The notes below the pieces were generated by a model. It did not search any database. It had not been told where the DNA came from and saw only the letters and a program-made list of their open reading frames with translations. From contig NZ_CP019985.1 in NCBI RefSeq assembly GCF_002250115.1, forward strand, positions 2,728,001 to 2,792,000: a stretch of 64,000 bases of DNA. The letters run 5' to 3'. Each line of letters opens with the position of its first letter. Position 1 is the stretch's first letter. Of this stretch, positions 47,264 through 57,294 are shown in pieces. The position numbers and the translations under genes are program-made. The DNA comes from Shouchella clausii. GTDB taxonomy: Bacteria > Bacillota > Bacilli > Bacillales > Bacillaceae_D.

Positions 47264-48970
47264 ATGGCTGAAAAAGGGAGCATCCGTTCTCGAGTACAAA
47301 AATTTGGCAGCAATTTAAGCAGCATGATCATGCCAAATATCGGCGCTTTTATCGCATGGGGCTTGCTTACAGCAATTGCCGTGCCGTCTGGCATTGAGTT
47401 GTTCGAAAGTTTTGTTAGCCCGATGATCACCTATTTGTTGCCGCTGTTAATCGCTTTTGCCGGCGGACGTCTTGTCCATGATTTTAGGGGCGGTGTTGTT
47501 GGCGCCACCGCAGCGATGGGTGTCATCGTTGCAGCGGATATGCCAATGTTTATCGGGGCAATGATTATGGGGCCTCTTGGTGGATATGTCATTAAAAAGT
47601 TTGACCAAGTAATGGAAGGGAAAATCAAGCAAGGTTTTGAAATGCTTGTCAATAACTTTTCTGCCGGGATTCTTGGTGCCGCTTTAGCTTTATTTGGCTC
47701 TTTAGCGATCGGGCCGCTGGTCGCTGCCTTTACACAAATATTAGAAACAGGCGTTGACGCTATGATTAGCTGGGGCGTCTTGCCGCTCGTTTCGATTTTT
47801 ATCGAACCAGCTAAAATTTTGTTTTTAAATAATGCAATTAACCACGGCGTCATCGGCCCAATTGCTGCCGGGCAAGTCGCTGAGTACGGCAAGTCGATCC
47901 TTTACTTGCTTGAAGCTAACCCTGGCCCAGGGATGGGTATTCTTCTTGCTTATATGATTTTTGGGAAAGGTGCGTCACGTGCCTCCTCTTATGGAGCAGG
48001 AATTATCCATTTCTTTGGCGGCATCCACGAAATTTACTTCCCGTACGTGCTGATGAAGCCATTGTTGATCGTAGCAGCTATTCTTGGCGGAGCAGGCGGT
48101 ATTTTCACTTTGTCGCTGTTTAATGCTGGATTGGTGAGCGTTCCGTCTCCTGGAAGCATTATTTCGATTTTATTGCTTACAGCGTCGGATAGTTATGTGG
48201 GCGTCATTTTAAGCGTTCTTGTCGCAACGGCGATTTCGTTTGTTGTCGCATCCATGATCCTCAAGTTTGACCGCAAAGGCGAGGAAGAGAATTTAGAGGA
48301 AGCACAAGGGAAAATCAAAGAAATGAAGGGGAAAACGACCGCTGCGGCTGAGCCGAAAAAGACAGCTGAGGTCGACTATGGAAAGGTGTCATCGATTATT
48401 TTTGCTTGTGACGCAGGAATGGGATCAAGTGCGATGGGCGCTTCGATTATGAAAGACCGCGTTAAAAAAGCAGGGCTTGAAGGCATCTCGGTGGCCAATA
48501 CAGCCATCAGCAACATACCGGATAGCGCAGACCTGATCATTACACACAAAGATTTAACGGAGCGGGCCAAACAAAAACAACCGAATGCGCTCCATGTATC
48601 GGTTGACAACTTTATGAACAGCCCTCGCTACCAAGAAATCATTGAGAAGCTGCAAGAAGCACACGCACAAGAGGAACAACAGCCTACAGACAAGCCAATT
48701 GAAAAAATTGTGTTTGCTTGCGATGCAGGTATGGGTTCTAGCGCAATGGGCGCTTCACTTTTAAAAGACAAGTTTAAAAAAGCGGGCATTACGGGTATCC
48801 ATGTATCGAATACAGCCGTTAGCAACATTCCAGCAGACGCGGATCTTGTCATCACCCATAAAGACTTGACAGAACGAGCGAAACAAAAACAGCCTGATGC
48901 TGAACATCTATCCGTGGAGAACTTCTTAAGCAGTCCCCGCTATGACGAGCTTGTGGAGCGTCTAAAATAA
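47264..48970 (+). CDS. mtlA: PTS mannitol transporter EIICB with duplicated EIIB domain
   Basis: 568 aa, about 90 longer than ordinary Gram-positive MtlA. IIC (1-340) has membrane segments and the GGIHEIYFPYVLMKP motif. After a charged linker come two EIIB domains: C382 in IIFACDAGMGSSAMGAS and C486 in IVFACDAGMGSSAMGAS, 104 residues apart; each ends in a similar THKDLTERAKQKQP...NSPRY block. Imports and phosphorylates mannitol with MtlF. SD AAAGGAGG. First gene of mtlA-mtlR-mtlF-mtlD. Confidence 0.93.
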   Translation: MAEKGSIRSRVQKFGSNLSSMIMPNIGAFIAWGLLTAIAVPSGIELFESFVSPMITYLLPLLIAFAGGRLVHDFRGGVVGATAAMGVIVAADMPMFIGAMIMGPLGGYVIKKFDQVMEGKIKQGFEMLVNNFSAGILGAALALFGSLAIGPLVAAFTQILETGVDAMISWGVLPLVSIFIEPAKILFLNNAINHGVIGPIAAGQVAEYGKSILYLLEANPGPGMGILLAYMIFGKGASRASSYGAGIIHFFGGIHEIYFPYVLMKPLLIVAAILGGAGGIFTLSLFNAGLVSVPSPGSIISILLLTASDSYVGVILSVLVATAISFVVASMILKFDRKGEEENLEEAQGKIKEMKGKTTAAAEPKKTAEVDYGKVSSIIFACDAGMGSSAMGASIMKDRVKKAGLEGISVANTAISNIPDSADLIITHKDLTERAKQKQPNALHVSVDNFMNSPRYQEIIEKLQEAHAQEEQQPTDKPIEKIVFACDAGMGSSAMGASLLKDKFKKAGITGIHVSNTAVSNIPADADLVITHKDLTERAKQKQPDAEHLSVENFLSSPRYDELVERLK

Positions 48971-48972
48971 AG

Positions 48973-49172
48973 CGACATCCCCTATAAGGGGATGATCAGA
49001 CTGTAGGCAAACGCTCGCATACTTCGTCGTTTGCCTCAGTCATATGTTCATGAACGACTGTTCTATTCACATCTTCCTTCGCCTGCACTCCTCGTCTGAC
49101 AAGCGTTTTCTATCAGTCTGAGTGATTTTATCGACTTTGTCGATAACCTCAACATCCCCTTTAGGGGATGTT
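48973..49172. repeat. Palindromic intergenic element between mtlA and mtlR
   Basis: Bounded by two like hairpins, CATCCCCT/AAGGGGATG at 48976-48994 and ACATCCCC/GGGGATGT at 49152-49171. The arms are inverted copies: TCAGACTGTAGGCAAACGCT (from 48996) against the reverse complement of 49103-49122 (16 of 20 matching). The right arm also holds TTATCGAC-ttt-GTCGATAA (49129-49147). A related TCGACTTTGTCGA and CTC(A/G)TCTGACA pair recurs at 55532-55569. Likely a small non-autonomous or REP-like element; part may work as terminator of mtlA. Confidence 0.55.
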
Positions 49173-49205
49173 GTCTATTTATTTAATAGGGAAGGGGGGA
49201 TGAGT

Positions 49206-51272
49206 GTGCATATGACGGCAAGAGAGCGCGTCTTGCTTCAGGCTTTGCTTGCTAACGAGCAAGGATTGACATTGCAAGAGCTAGCTGATGTGGCCTCTGT
49301 TAGTGTACGCACGATACAACGAGACTTGCCAAGTTTAGCGAAAGTGGCCGCGAATCATCAGCTCTCATTACACAGAGGCCATTTTCTTGTATTAGAAGGG
49401 GCGTCTACGTATAAGCTAGCGTTAAAGGAGAAGCTACAAACGATCAATGTCGGTGACTTCACGAGCGATGAACGTGTAGGGTTACTATTGGCCCTGCTTC
49501 TAGATGCCAATGAACCAGTTAAGCTGTTCGCGCTTGCTAAAGAGTTGAACGTCACGCCTGCCACTGTAGGCAGTGACTTGACAAAGGCGGCCGAATGGCT
49601 GGAACAGTTTGGCATTAAATTGATCCGTAAACGGGGCTACGGCATTGCTGTAAAAGGCACGGAAACGAATATTCGCCAAGCGATGTCGGCCATTTTATCG
49701 GAAAACCTCACGGAGGAAGCGTTTTATGAAGCCGTCTATTCAGGCCAAATGCAAAATGAAGTCGCTAGCCGTCTTTTGCATTTTGTTGACTTAGAAACAA
49801 TCCGCCTTGTCCAGTCGACGATACAACGTGTGAAAGAAAAGCATTTTGATGACATGGCTGACCAATCATTCATTGCTCTTGTCGTCCATGCCACTTTAGC
49901 GATTGAACGAATTAAGCAAGGCGAACAAATTAGAATGGACGCGGGCCAGCTTGAAGCATTGCATCAGGAAGATAGCCTTCCGGTTGCACAGGAGTTAGCC
50001 GAAGCGCTTGCGCAAACGTTCCAAATAACGATTCCGGAAGCAGAGATTGGCTATTTAGTCATGCATTTGCGTGGGGCGCGGATTGGGCATATACAAGGAG
50101 AGCCGTTTGAGCAGTCCAATGCAGAATTGGCAGGCAGATTAAAGCAGTTTATTGCCGGAATGGAACAAGATTTATCTGTCTCTTTAGCCGAACCGTCCTT
50201 ATTCCAAGGGTTGCTCGCTCATCTTAAACCTGCTCTCTACCGGGTGAGGCAAGGAATGAAGATCCATAATCCGCTGCTTGAAAAAGTCAAGGCCGATTAT
50301 GCTGCTCTGTTTGCCGTAACAGCTAAACAAGCAAGTGAGGCGTTTGCACCCCTTAAGCTGCCTGAAGAAGAAATTGGTTTTTTAACGCTTCATTTCGGCG
50401 CTGCCCTTGAGCGGCGCAAACGATCCGTGTCTTTATCGGCGTTGGTTGTATGCTCAAGCGGAATTGGTTCGGCCAAAATGTTGGCGAGCCGTATTAGACA
50501 AGAATTTCCCGAAATTTCCTCTATTACAAACGCTTCTTTGTTTGATTTGGACAAATATGACCCTGCCAGCTTTGATTTGTTCATTTCAACCGTCAAGGTG
50601 GAGACGAATAACAGGCAAGCGCTCCGTGTCAGCCCGATGTTAACTGCTGACGAAGCAAGTTTAATTAAAGCAAATATCGATGAGCTTTTAAATGAGCAAA
50701 CGATCACGGCGGCGCCGCCTATCCGCACAAACGTGGAAGAAAAGCGCTCATTTGCAGACATTAAACGGATGGCATCCTTTATCGACTCTTTTTTACAGTC
50801 CGTTCGTCTTGTTGCTGTGGATGAACTTCTTGCAGGGATTCGTACTTGTTGTGAAATTCTTGAGGAACAAGGGGCGTTATCCGAGGCAAAACAAGTGTAT
50901 GAGGCGCTGCTTGCAAGAGAACGGCTAGGTGGGATTGGCATTCCTGGTACAGGGTTGGCCTTGTTCCATACTCGTTTAAACGAAATAAGGCGGCCAGTGT
51001 TTGTCTTCTTAGATCTAAAAACAGAAGCGCAAGTTGCTTCAATGGCTGATGGCAATGAAAGCATTAAACGAGCGATTCTCATGCTTGCTCCTGAACCTTT
51101 AGCAGAACAGGAGCTTGCGTTTATGAGTTTTGTTAGCATTTTGCTGATTGGCTCAGATGACGAAACGGCACTTTTCTATCAAGGGAGAGAGCATGAAATT
51201 ACACAGTTTCTTGAACAAAAGTGCCGCGAGTTTATGATATCGTATATAAATGAAGGAGTGGACCAATCATGA
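49206..51272 (+). CDS. mtlR: Mannitol operon transcriptional activator
   Basis: 688 aa PTS-regulated activator. Order: DeoR-like and second HTH (LTLQELADVASVSVRTIQRDL, NVTPATVGSDL), two PRD domains, an EIIB-Gat-like domain with C416 in VVCSSGIGSAK, and an EIIA-Mtl-like C-terminus. Phosphorylation by HPr and MtlF tunes it. GTG 49206 matches the B. subtilis start pattern and has SD GAAGGGGGG. Placed inside the operon as in Geobacillus rather than apart as in B. subtilis. Confidence 0.92.
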   Translation: MHMTARERVLLQALLANEQGLTLQELADVASVSVRTIQRDLPSLAKVAANHQLSLHRGHFLVLEGASTYKLALKEKLQTINVGDFTSDERVGLLLALLLDANEPVKLFALAKELNVTPATVGSDLTKAAEWLEQFGIKLIRKRGYGIAVKGTETNIRQAMSAILSENLTEEAFYEAVYSGQMQNEVASRLLHFVDLETIRLVQSTIQRVKEKHFDDMADQSFIALVVHATLAIERIKQGEQIRMDAGQLEALHQEDSLPVAQELAEALAQTFQITIPEAEIGYLVMHLRGARIGHIQGEPFEQSNAELAGRLKQFIAGMEQDLSVSLAEPSLFQGLLAHLKPALYRVRQGMKIHNPLLEKVKADYAALFAVTAKQASEAFAPLKLPEEEIGFLTLHFGAALERRKRSVSLSALVVCSSGIGSAKMLASRIRQEFPEISSITNASLFDLDKYDPASFDLFISTVKVETNNRQALRVSPMLTADEASLIKANIDELLNEQTITAAPPIRTNVEEKRSFADIKRMASFIDSFLQSVRLVAVDELLAGIRTCCEILEEQGALSEAKQVYEALLARERLGGIGIPGTGLALFHTRLNEIRRPVFVFLDLKTEAQVASMADGNESIKRAILMLAPEPLAEQELAFMSFVSILLIGSDDETALFYQGREHEITQFLEQKCREFMISYINEGVDQS

Positions 51273-51700
51273 GCATTTTAAAAGCAGAGAACATTAAAAT
51301 TGGCGCGAGTGTGGCCTCGAAAGAAGAAGCGATCAAACTTGCCGGGCAAGTGCTGGCTGACCAAGGCTATGTGAATGAACAGTACATTGACAAAATGTTT
51401 GCCCGTGAAGAATTGACGTCTACTTATATGGGGAATTTGCTTGCCATTCCTCATGGGACAGAGGATGCCCGTGAGGATGTTACACAGTCTGGCTTATCGA
51501 TTTTATTGCTTGATCAAGAAATTGACTGGAATGGCAACCCTGTGCAGCTTGTCATCGGCATTGCTGGCAAAGGAGATGAGCATTTGGAGATACTCTCCAA
51601 AATAGCGATCGCGTGCTCGGAAGAGGACAATGTCAGAGCGCTTCTCCAAGTGAAAACAGCTGACGATGTACTTGACTTTTTTTCAGGAGTAACGGAATGA
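51269..51700 (+). CDS. mtlF: PTS mannitol EIIA component
   Basis: 143 aa soluble phosphocarrier with active H62 in LLAIPHGTED. Passes phosphate from HPr to MtlA EIIB domains. Overlaps mtlR by 4 nt (ATGA), and its stop overlaps the mtlD start. Confidence 0.93.
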   Translation: MSILKAENIKIGASVASKEEAIKLAGQVLADQGYVNEQYIDKMFAREELTSTYMGNLLAIPHGTEDAREDVTQSGLSILLLDQEIDWNGNPVQLVIGIAGKGDEHLEILSKIAIACSEEDNVRALLQVKTADDVLDFFSGVTE

Positions 51701-52824
51701 TGAAGGCTGTTCATTTTGGCGCAGGCAATATTGGCCGTGGTTTTATTGGCGCGTTATTGGTCGATGCAGGTTATGAAGTAACGTTTGTTGATGTAAATGA
51801 GAAAATCATTGACGCCCTGAACGAGCGGAATGAGTACGAAGTAACGATTGCGGGCGATAGAAAAGAGACAGAGACGGTTACAAATGTGCGCGGAATTAAC
51901 AGCAAAACAAATGAAAAGGAAGCGATTGACGCAATTGCAGAAGCGGATATCGTTACAACCGCAGTAGGGCCGACTGTTTTGCCTTATATTGCTAAGACGA
52001 TCGCACAAGGGTTAAAACAACGGACTGCAGGTAAGCCAGTTAACATTATTGCCTGTGAAAATGCAATCCGGGCGACTTCTCAATTGAAAAAAGACGTTTT
52101 GTCCCATCTTTCTGAAGAAGAAACGACAGCATTGTTGGAGGATGCTGGCTTTGCCGACGCTGCCGTCGATCGGATTGTGCCAAATGTCCAATCAGATGAT
52201 ATCCTTCATGTCACAGTAGAACCTTTTTTTGAGTGGGTCGTCGAAAAGCCTGCTCTGAAAGGAGATGCTGTTCAGCTTGGCAAAGCAGTGCTTGTTGATG
52301 ACCTAGCTCCATACATTGAGCGCAAGTTATTCACAGTCAACACTGGGCACGCGGTTGCCGCTTATGTCGGCTATCGTAAAGGAAAGAAAACGATTAAAGA
52401 GGCTTTGGCTGATGATTATATTAAACACCGTGTCCGCGGTGCTCTTAATGAGACGAAAGCGATGCTTGTAGAGGAATACCAGTTTGATGCCGAAGCCCAT
52501 GAAGATTATATCGACAAAATTCTTCTCCGTTTTCAAAATCCTCATCTTGAAGACTTGGTTGAACGAGTTGGCCGCGGCCCTATCCGTAAGCTTGGACCAG
52601 CAGATCGACTCGTTAAACCTGCGAAGTATTTAGCCGAAAAAGGGCTTCATCCTGAGTCTTTGGCAGAAACGATTTTCGATGCCCTTCACTTTTATGCGGA
52701 AGGGGACCCAGAAAGCGAGCAGCTGCGAGCTCTTGTCGATGAAAAAGGGTATGTGGACGCGTTCTGTGAAATTTCTAAATTAGAAAAAGATCACCCGCTT
52801 GTTGAAATCGTTGCTAAAGAGTAG
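51697..52824 (+). CDS. mtlD: Mannitol-1-phosphate 5-dehydrogenase
   Basis: 375 aa. Oxidises mannitol-1-phosphate to fructose-6-phosphate with NAD. N-terminal AVHFGAGNIGRGFIGALL; catalytic region around VNTGHAVAAYVGY. The ATG at 51697 overlaps mtlF; a second ATG at 51700 is equally possible. Ends the operon before a bidirectional terminator. Confidence 0.94.
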   Translation: MMKAVHFGAGNIGRGFIGALLVDAGYEVTFVDVNEKIIDALNERNEYEVTIAGDRKETETVTNVRGINSKTNEKEAIDAIAEADIVTTAVGPTVLPYIAKTIAQGLKQRTAGKPVNIIACENAIRATSQLKKDVLSHLSEEETTALLEDAGFADAAVDRIVPNVQSDDILHVTVEPFFEWVVEKPALKGDAVQLGKAVLVDDLAPYIERKLFTVNTGHAVAAYVGYRKGKKTIKEALADDYIKHRVRGALNETKAMLVEEYQFDAEAHEDYIDKILLRFQNPHLEDLVERVGRGPIRKLGPADRLVKPAKYLAEKGLHPESLAETIFDALHFYAEGDPESEQLRALVDEKGYVDAFCEISKLEKDHPLVEIVAKE

Positions 52825-52864
52825 ATTAATTTGGCAAAGACATAGCAGGGAACGATAAAATGAA

Positions 52865-52904
52865 AAGAAGCCAGCTAGGCGTTTTCGCCGAAACTGGCTT
52901 CTTG
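52865..52904. terminator. Bidirectional terminator between mtlD and yumC
   Basis: AAGAAGCCAG pairs with CTGGCTTCTT; loop holds a smaller GGCG/CGCC stem. Confidence 0.75.
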
Positions 52905-52910
52905 TATGTT

Positions 52911-53903
52911 TTAAAACAGGCTTGTTGAATGTCCAGGGAATGCGCGAGCCGTCGGGTCAATGTATACTTTCGCGTTGTTGACAGCGGTAGGTGCTTCGCC
53001 AAAACCGGTGGCAATCAATTTGATTTTGCCGTCATACGTGCTGACATCGCCAGCGGCATAAACGCCAGGAATGTTTGTCTCCATTTTGGTGTTTACTGGA
53101 ATCGCATTTTTGCGGATTTCAAGCCCCCACTCTTTGATAGGGCCTAGCGTGGACACGAAGCCAAAGTTTACGATCACGTCATCAACAGCAATCGTTTCTG
53201 TCTGATCCCCTTTGACTTCTGAAAATGTTACCGCAGTTACGCCGTTTTCGTCGCCATGAAGCTCTGCCGTTTCGTAGGGCGTCAAAATTCGTACAGACGA
53301 TTTTTTAAGCAAATCGACGCTGTGCTCGTGGGCACGGAAGGCGTCACGGCGATGGACGAGCGTGACTTCTTTGGCAATTGGCTCAAGCATGAGCGCCCAG
53401 TCAACAGCTGAATCGCCGCCGCCGATAACGACAACACGTTTGCCTGTAAAAGCACTTAAGTCGCGAATAAAATAATGGATGTTTTTGTCTTCGTAGAAGT
53501 CGGCTTTTTCGACTTGGAGCTTACGCGGGGCGAATGCGCCAGCTCCGGCCGTAATCAATACCGCTTTTGTATAATGGATATTGGCATCAGTGGTCAACAC
53601 AAACGTTTCATCTTCTTGCTTTTCAAGCGTTTGCACCGCTTCTTCTAAAACAATTTCTGGCTGAAACTGTTGCGCTTGGGCAGTCAGTTGGTCAACCAAG
53701 TCCTGCGCTTTTACTTTTGGAAATCCAGCAACATCGTAAATGTATTTATCAGGATAAAGGGCCGAAAGCTGTCCGCCAAGTTGAGGCATGCTTTCGATCA
53801 CTTTTACTTTCATTTTGCGCATTCCTGCATAAAAGGCAGCGAATAATCCAGCAGGACCGCCGCCGATAATGGTTAGATCAAACATGTCTTTCTGTTCTTG
53901 CAA
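52911..53903 (-). CDS. yumC: Ferredoxin/flavodoxin-NADP reductase, type 2
   Basis: 330 aa thioredoxin-reductase-like flavoprotein without the CxxC pair, as in B. subtilis YumC. FAD motif [22 protein letters not shown] motif [16 protein letters not shown]-terminal [13 protein letters not shown] and HSTSLF. Transfers electrons between NADPH and ferredoxin. TTG 53903 is the probable start (GGTGGAGG ahead), ATG 53885 an alternative. Confidence 0.92.
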   Translation of the reverse strand: MQEQKDMFDLTIIGGGPAGLFAAFYAGMRKMKVKVIESMPQLGGQLSALYPDKYIYDVAGFPKVKAQDLVDQLTAQAQQFQPEIVLEEAVQTLEKQEDETFVLTTDANIHYTKAVLITAGAGAFAPRKLQVEKADFYEDKNIHYFIRDLSAFTGKRVVVIGGGDSAVDWALMLEPIAKEVTLVHRRDAFRAHEHSVDLLKKSSVRILTPYETAELHGDENGVTAVTFSEVKGDQTETIAVDDVIVNFGFVSTLGPIKEWGLEIRKNAIPVNTKMETNIPGVYAAGDVSTYDGKIKLIATGFGEAPTAVNNAKVYIDPTARAFPGHSTSLF

Positions 53904-54200
53904 AACCTCCACCCCCAAGTGAAAATGAAATCCTTTCTCATTATACATGCACTTTCAGGCAAATACAAAGGACAGGTCTGTTTTGCCTTGCTCCCTATCC
54001 GTTTTTTCAGTGAAAGAAAGCATGAAAGAAAAGGGACAGAAATAGCGGCTACTTTTTTTTATAGGGGAGTTGAAATTTGAACAAAAAACGAATATGATTA
54101 AAGTGTTAGAGATTGTGGCGAATTATTGAAAATGGGGTTTCTCTGAAAGAGAAAGTGAAATGAATCACAAACACAAAAATATTTAACGAAAGCGGAAGTG
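53904..54200. other. Divergent promoter region yumC-yumB
   Basis: About 300 bp, AT-rich, between divergent genes. I found no clear -35/-10 pair and no repeat; it must contain both promoters. Confidence 0.35.
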
Positions 54201-55409
54201 ATGAGAGTGAACAAGGCAAGAATTGTAATCGCTGGGGCAGGATATGGCGGCATGAATACAGCGGTTACGCTGTCAAAGAAGTTAGGGCCAAATGATGCAT
54301 CCATTACCCTTGTAAACAAACATGATTACCACTACCAAACAACTTGGCTCCATGAACCGGCTGCGGGAACGCTTGAGCCTGACCGGACACGGGTCAAGAT
54401 CGCCGACGTTTTAAACACAAGTCGTGTCAATTTTGTACAAGATGAAGTGTTGGAAGTAAAAACAGACGAAAAGAAAGTCATGTTAAAAGAGGGCGAGCTT
54501 GAATATGACTACTTAGTGCTAGCGCTAGGAGCAACGGCTGAGACGTTTGGCATTCCTGGCGTACACGAGCATGCCTTCACAAAATGGACGCTTAACGGAG
54601 CGCGCCAAGTCAAAGATCATATTGATGCCCAATTTGCCAACTATAACAATGTAGAGGACAAGCATGAAGGATTGCTCACATTTGTGGTTGCAGGTGCAGG
54701 ATTTACAGGAATCGAGTTTATTGGTGAACTTTCAGAGCGTATACCAGAGCTTTGCAAAACCTATGATGTGCCTCGTGAAAAAGTAAGGTTGTTTGTCGTT
54801 GAAGCAGCGCCAACTGCGTTGCCTGGCTTCGATCCAGAGCTAGTCGAATACGCTATGAACTTGTTAGAAAGCCGCGGCGTTGAGTTTAAAATCAACACAC
54901 CGATTAAAGAAGTCACTGCTTCTGGTGTCATTGTTGGCGAAGGTGAAGAAATTAAAGCGGAAACGGTTATTTGGGCAACTGGTGTGCGCGGAAACCCTGT
55001 TATTGAAAAATCAGGATTTGAAGCAATGCGCGGCCGTGTCAAAGTCAACCCTGACTTGCGTGCTCCAGGCCATGATGATGTCTTCATTATTGGTGACTGT
55101 GCTCTCATTATCAATGAAGAAATAAACAGGCCATATCCGCCGACTGCGCAAATCGCGATGCAAATGGCGAAAACGTGCGCGAATAACTTAATTGCCTTGA
55201 ACAAGGGGAGCACGAACCTTGAAACCTTCAAGTTTGACAATAAAGGGACTGTCGCTTCTCTTGGCGGAAAGCAAGCAATTGGCGTTGTTGGCTCCCGCAA
55301 AATTTACGGCGGCACAGCAAACTTTATGAAAAAAATGATTGATAACCGGGCACTCTTTATTCTTGGCGGCCCACTCCTAACGTTGAAAAAAGGCAAATTT
55401 CCTTTTTAA
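54201..55409 (+). CDS. yumB: Type II NADH dehydrogenase-like protein
   Basis: 402 aa. FAD motif [19 protein letters not shown] motif [17 protein letters not shown] and GDCALI; C-terminal part with [10 protein letters not shown]. Belongs to NDH-2/YumB; oxidises NADH and passes electrons to menaquinone at the membrane. ATG 54201 preferred. Followed by a strong terminator and the yui genes. Confidence 0.9.
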   Translation: MRVNKARIVIAGAGYGGMNTAVTLSKKLGPNDASITLVNKHDYHYQTTWLHEPAAGTLEPDRTRVKIADVLNTSRVNFVQDEVLEVKTDEKKVMLKEGELEYDYLVLALGATAETFGIPGVHEHAFTKWTLNGARQVKDHIDAQFANYNNVEDKHEGLLTFVVAGAGFTGIEFIGELSERIPELCKTYDVPREKVRLFVVEAAPTALPGFDPELVEYAMNLLESRGVEFKINTPIKEVTASGVIVGEGEEIKAETVIWATGVRGNPVIEKSGFEAMRGRVKVNPDLRAPGHDDVFIIGDCALIINEEINRPYPPTAQIAMQMAKTCANNLIALNKGSTNLETFKFDNKGTVASLGGKQAIGVVGSRKIYGGTANFMKKMIDNRALFILGGPLLTLKKGKFPF

Positions 55410-55419
55410 TAAGCGAAGC

Positions 55420-55455
55420 GGGACGAATTTTGCTTAGCCAAAATTCGTCCCTTTT
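55420..55455 (+). terminator. Terminator of yumB
   Basis: GGGACGAATTTT pairs perfectly with AAAATTCGTCCC, then T4. Confidence 0.88.
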
Positions 55456-55469
55456 CTATGTTCAGAAGC

Positions 55470-55570
55470 TCAGACTGAAGCCGACTTGATATAGTGTTCA
55501 CAGCTGTACGCCGTATAATCGTTTGCAGCGGCTCATCTGACATGCTTTCAATCGTTTCGACTTTGTCGAC
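55470..55570. repeat. Short repeat related to the mtlA-mtlR intergenic element
   Basis: CAGACTGA (55471), CTCATCTGACATGC (55532) and TCGACTTTGTCGA (55557-55569) recur in the same order as their counterparts near 48996, 49092 and 49132, with other spacing. No gene here. Confidence 0.35.
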
Positions 55571-55617
55571 AACAGCAAGCTTTTTTAGTACACTAAGTTT
55601 TGTAGGAGGGCGCTTAC

Positions 55618-55944
55618 ATGAATGAAATCCATATACTGCAACTGATCGTATCGATTTTGCTATTTTTTGTTTTGTTTGCGGGTATCGGCTTTTTGCTTAA
55701 TATGGTGCTGCGGTTAACATGGATTATGGCGTTTCTTTATCCGATTGTGGTGTTGCTGATTGTTAATGAAGAGCCTTATCGCCAATATATCGCTGCTCCA
55801 GGACAAGCATTTCCGGCTTTGTTTGAAAAAGTCGTGTCCCTTCATCTAGCAGACTTGATTATTTTAGCAAGCGGCTTTTTAGGTGCCGTTGCCTCAGGGA
55901 TTATTATGAAACTGCTCCGCAAAGCGGGCTATCAAATGTTTTAA
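55618..55944 (+). CDS. yuiB: YuiB membrane protein
   Basis: 108 aa with three hydrophobic stretches (LQLIVSILLFFVLFAGIGFLL and two more). Family of unknown function, next to yumB and yuiC as in B. subtilis. SD AGGAGGG. Confidence 0.85.
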   Translation: MNEIHILQLIVSILLFFVLFAGIGFLLNMVLRLTWIMAFLYPIVVLLIVNEEPYRQYIAAPGQAFPALFEKVVSLHLADLIILASGFLGAVASGIIMKLLRKAGYQMF

Positions 55945-55946
55945 GC

Positions 55947-55975
55947 AAACAGGCGTGATTTTAGCCTGTTTTTTT
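55947..55975 (+). terminator. Terminator after yuiB
   Basis: AAACAGGC and GCCTGTTT arms with seven T. Confidence 0.8.
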
Positions 55976-56026
55976 GTGCATATTCTCTCTTTTGCTGGCA
56001 ATGCTGTAAAAAGAGGAGTGTGACGA

Positions 56027-56647
56027 ATGCTTAAATCAACCCACTTAAGAAAATGGATGTTTCGCGCGGTAATGGTCGTTTTGTTTATGGCTGCGCTGCT
56101 CACAACTGTTCATGTCTTTACGAATTTAACTGTCTTCCATTTTCATTCTCTACCGAGTGTCGAAAAGCGCACTGCGGTCCAAGCAAAGACGATTCCAGGC
56201 GTAACGGTGCCCGTTTACAAAATGGTGGAAGCGGAATTGGATACCAGTCTTTATGAACGGACAAGAGTAACTGCCACGGGCTATACGGCAGGAGTCGAGT
56301 CAACGGGGAAAACGCCTGGCGATCCTGCTTATGGCATTACTTATTCTGGATTGCCGGTGGAGCGCAATACGTATTCAACCATTGCTGCAGATCCTGCTGT
56401 GTTTCCGATTGGCTCTATTTTATTTGTACCAGGTTACGGGTATGGAGTAGTGGCAGATACAGGATCGGCTATAAAGGGGAAACACATCGATTTATATTAT
56501 CCTACCGTTGCGGATGTCTATAACGAGTGGGGGAAACAAGAGCTTGACGTGTACATGATTAAAAAAGGAAGCGGCGAATTGACGCAAAAAGAGCTTGATG
56601 ATTTAAATAGCGATGCGTCTATACATGTGTTTCGTAGTCGCACATAA
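56027..56647 (+). CDS. yuiC: YuiC, 3D-domain (SLT-like) exported protein
   Basis: 206 aa. Single N-terminal membrane anchor (~12-32) and a C-terminal 3D domain with the three aspartates ([36 protein letters not shown]), related to MltA/Rpf-type peptidoglycan lytic enzymes. Probably acts on cell-wall glycan. SD AGAGGAG. Confidence 0.88.
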   Translation: MLKSTHLRKWMFRAVMVVLFMAALLTTVHVFTNLTVFHFHSLPSVEKRTAVQAKTIPGVTVPVYKMVEAELDTSLYERTRVTATGYTAGVESTGKTPGDPAYGITYSGLPVERNTYSTIAADPAVFPIGSILFVPGYGYGVVADTGSAIKGKHIDLYYPTVADVYNEWGKQELDVYMIKKGSGELTQKELDDLNSDASIHVFRSRT

Positions 56648-56650
56648 TGG

Positions 56651-56682
56651 CGCGGACAGGCTTTTTAACAGCCTGTCCGTTT
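56651..56682. terminator. Terminator between convergent yuiC and yuiD
   Basis: CGGACAGGC and GCCTGTCCG arms, loop of 9 nt with T/A content. Confidence 0.7.
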
Positions 56683-56686
56683 GCAT

Positions 56687-57157
56687 TTAACCTATGAACC
56701 ATGCATGCAATAGCAACGCCAGGATAATTCCCAGCAACGCGCCGAAAAATACTTCAATTGGCTGATGGCCAAGTAACTCCTTTAGTTTTTGTTCGTTTTC
56801 TTTCTTAGGCCACGTTTTAATTTCTTCAACAAGCTTGTTGAAATCTTGCACGAGCTGGTTTAACACAGTGGCATGGTAGCCTGCGTGGCGCCTAACGCCT
56901 GTAGCATCAAACATGACAATAATGCCGAGGACAGCAGATACGGCAAAAAGGGAAGAGTCCAACCCATGCTCAATCGCTACGGCAGTAGACAAGGCGGTAA
57001 CAGCTGCTGAATGAGAGCTAGGCATTCCACCTGTGCTTGTGAACAATGAAAAATCAAGTTTTTTTGTAGCAAAGAAGGCGAGTGGAATCTTAATCGCTTG
57101 CGCAATAATAATTGCCGTAAATGCCGCCCAAAGCGGGAAATTATCCAAAATTTCCAT
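56687..57157 (-). CDS. yuiD: Divergent PAP2-family membrane protein
   Basis: 156 aa with four to five membrane segments. The DUF212/acid phosphatase-like signature GGMPSSHSAAVTALSTAV and VMFDATGVRRHAG are visible. Related to vanadium-chloroperoxidase acid phosphatases but lacking parts of the motif; function unknown. Synteny with B. subtilis yuiD. Confidence 0.87.
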   Translation of the reverse strand: MEILDNFPLWAAFTAIIIAQAIKIPLAFFATKKLDFSLFTSTGGMPSSHSAAVTALSTAVAIEHGLDSSLFAVSAVLGIIVMFDATGVRRHAGYHATVLNQLVQDFNKLVEEIKTWPKKENEQKLKELLGHQPIEVFFGALLGIILALLLHAWFIG

Positions 57158-57268
57158 GTTCTCTTCCTTTCGCTAATAAGCCTCTTTAATTCGTATAGTA
57201 TAACATACGTTCATGGCGATTTCCTTGACGGGATATTGATTTTTTGTAAGGGATTTTAGCCGCTATGG

Positions 57269-57274
57269 TATACT
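57269..57274 (+). promoter_or_regulatory. Extended -10 of the pepA promoter
   Basis: TGGTATACT provides an extended -10 (TGn then TATACT) about 20 bp before the pepA start; the -35 is poor. Confidence 0.4.
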
Positions 57275-57294
57275 GACAGTGAGGAGGGAATTGC

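Noticed and set aside
50390-51139. 249-aa antisense frame within mtlR
   Set aside because: Shadow of a well-supported gene; low-complexity, Ser/Ala-rich product without domain.
54761-55300. 179-aa antisense frame in yumB
   Set aside because: Shadow of the NDH-2 gene.
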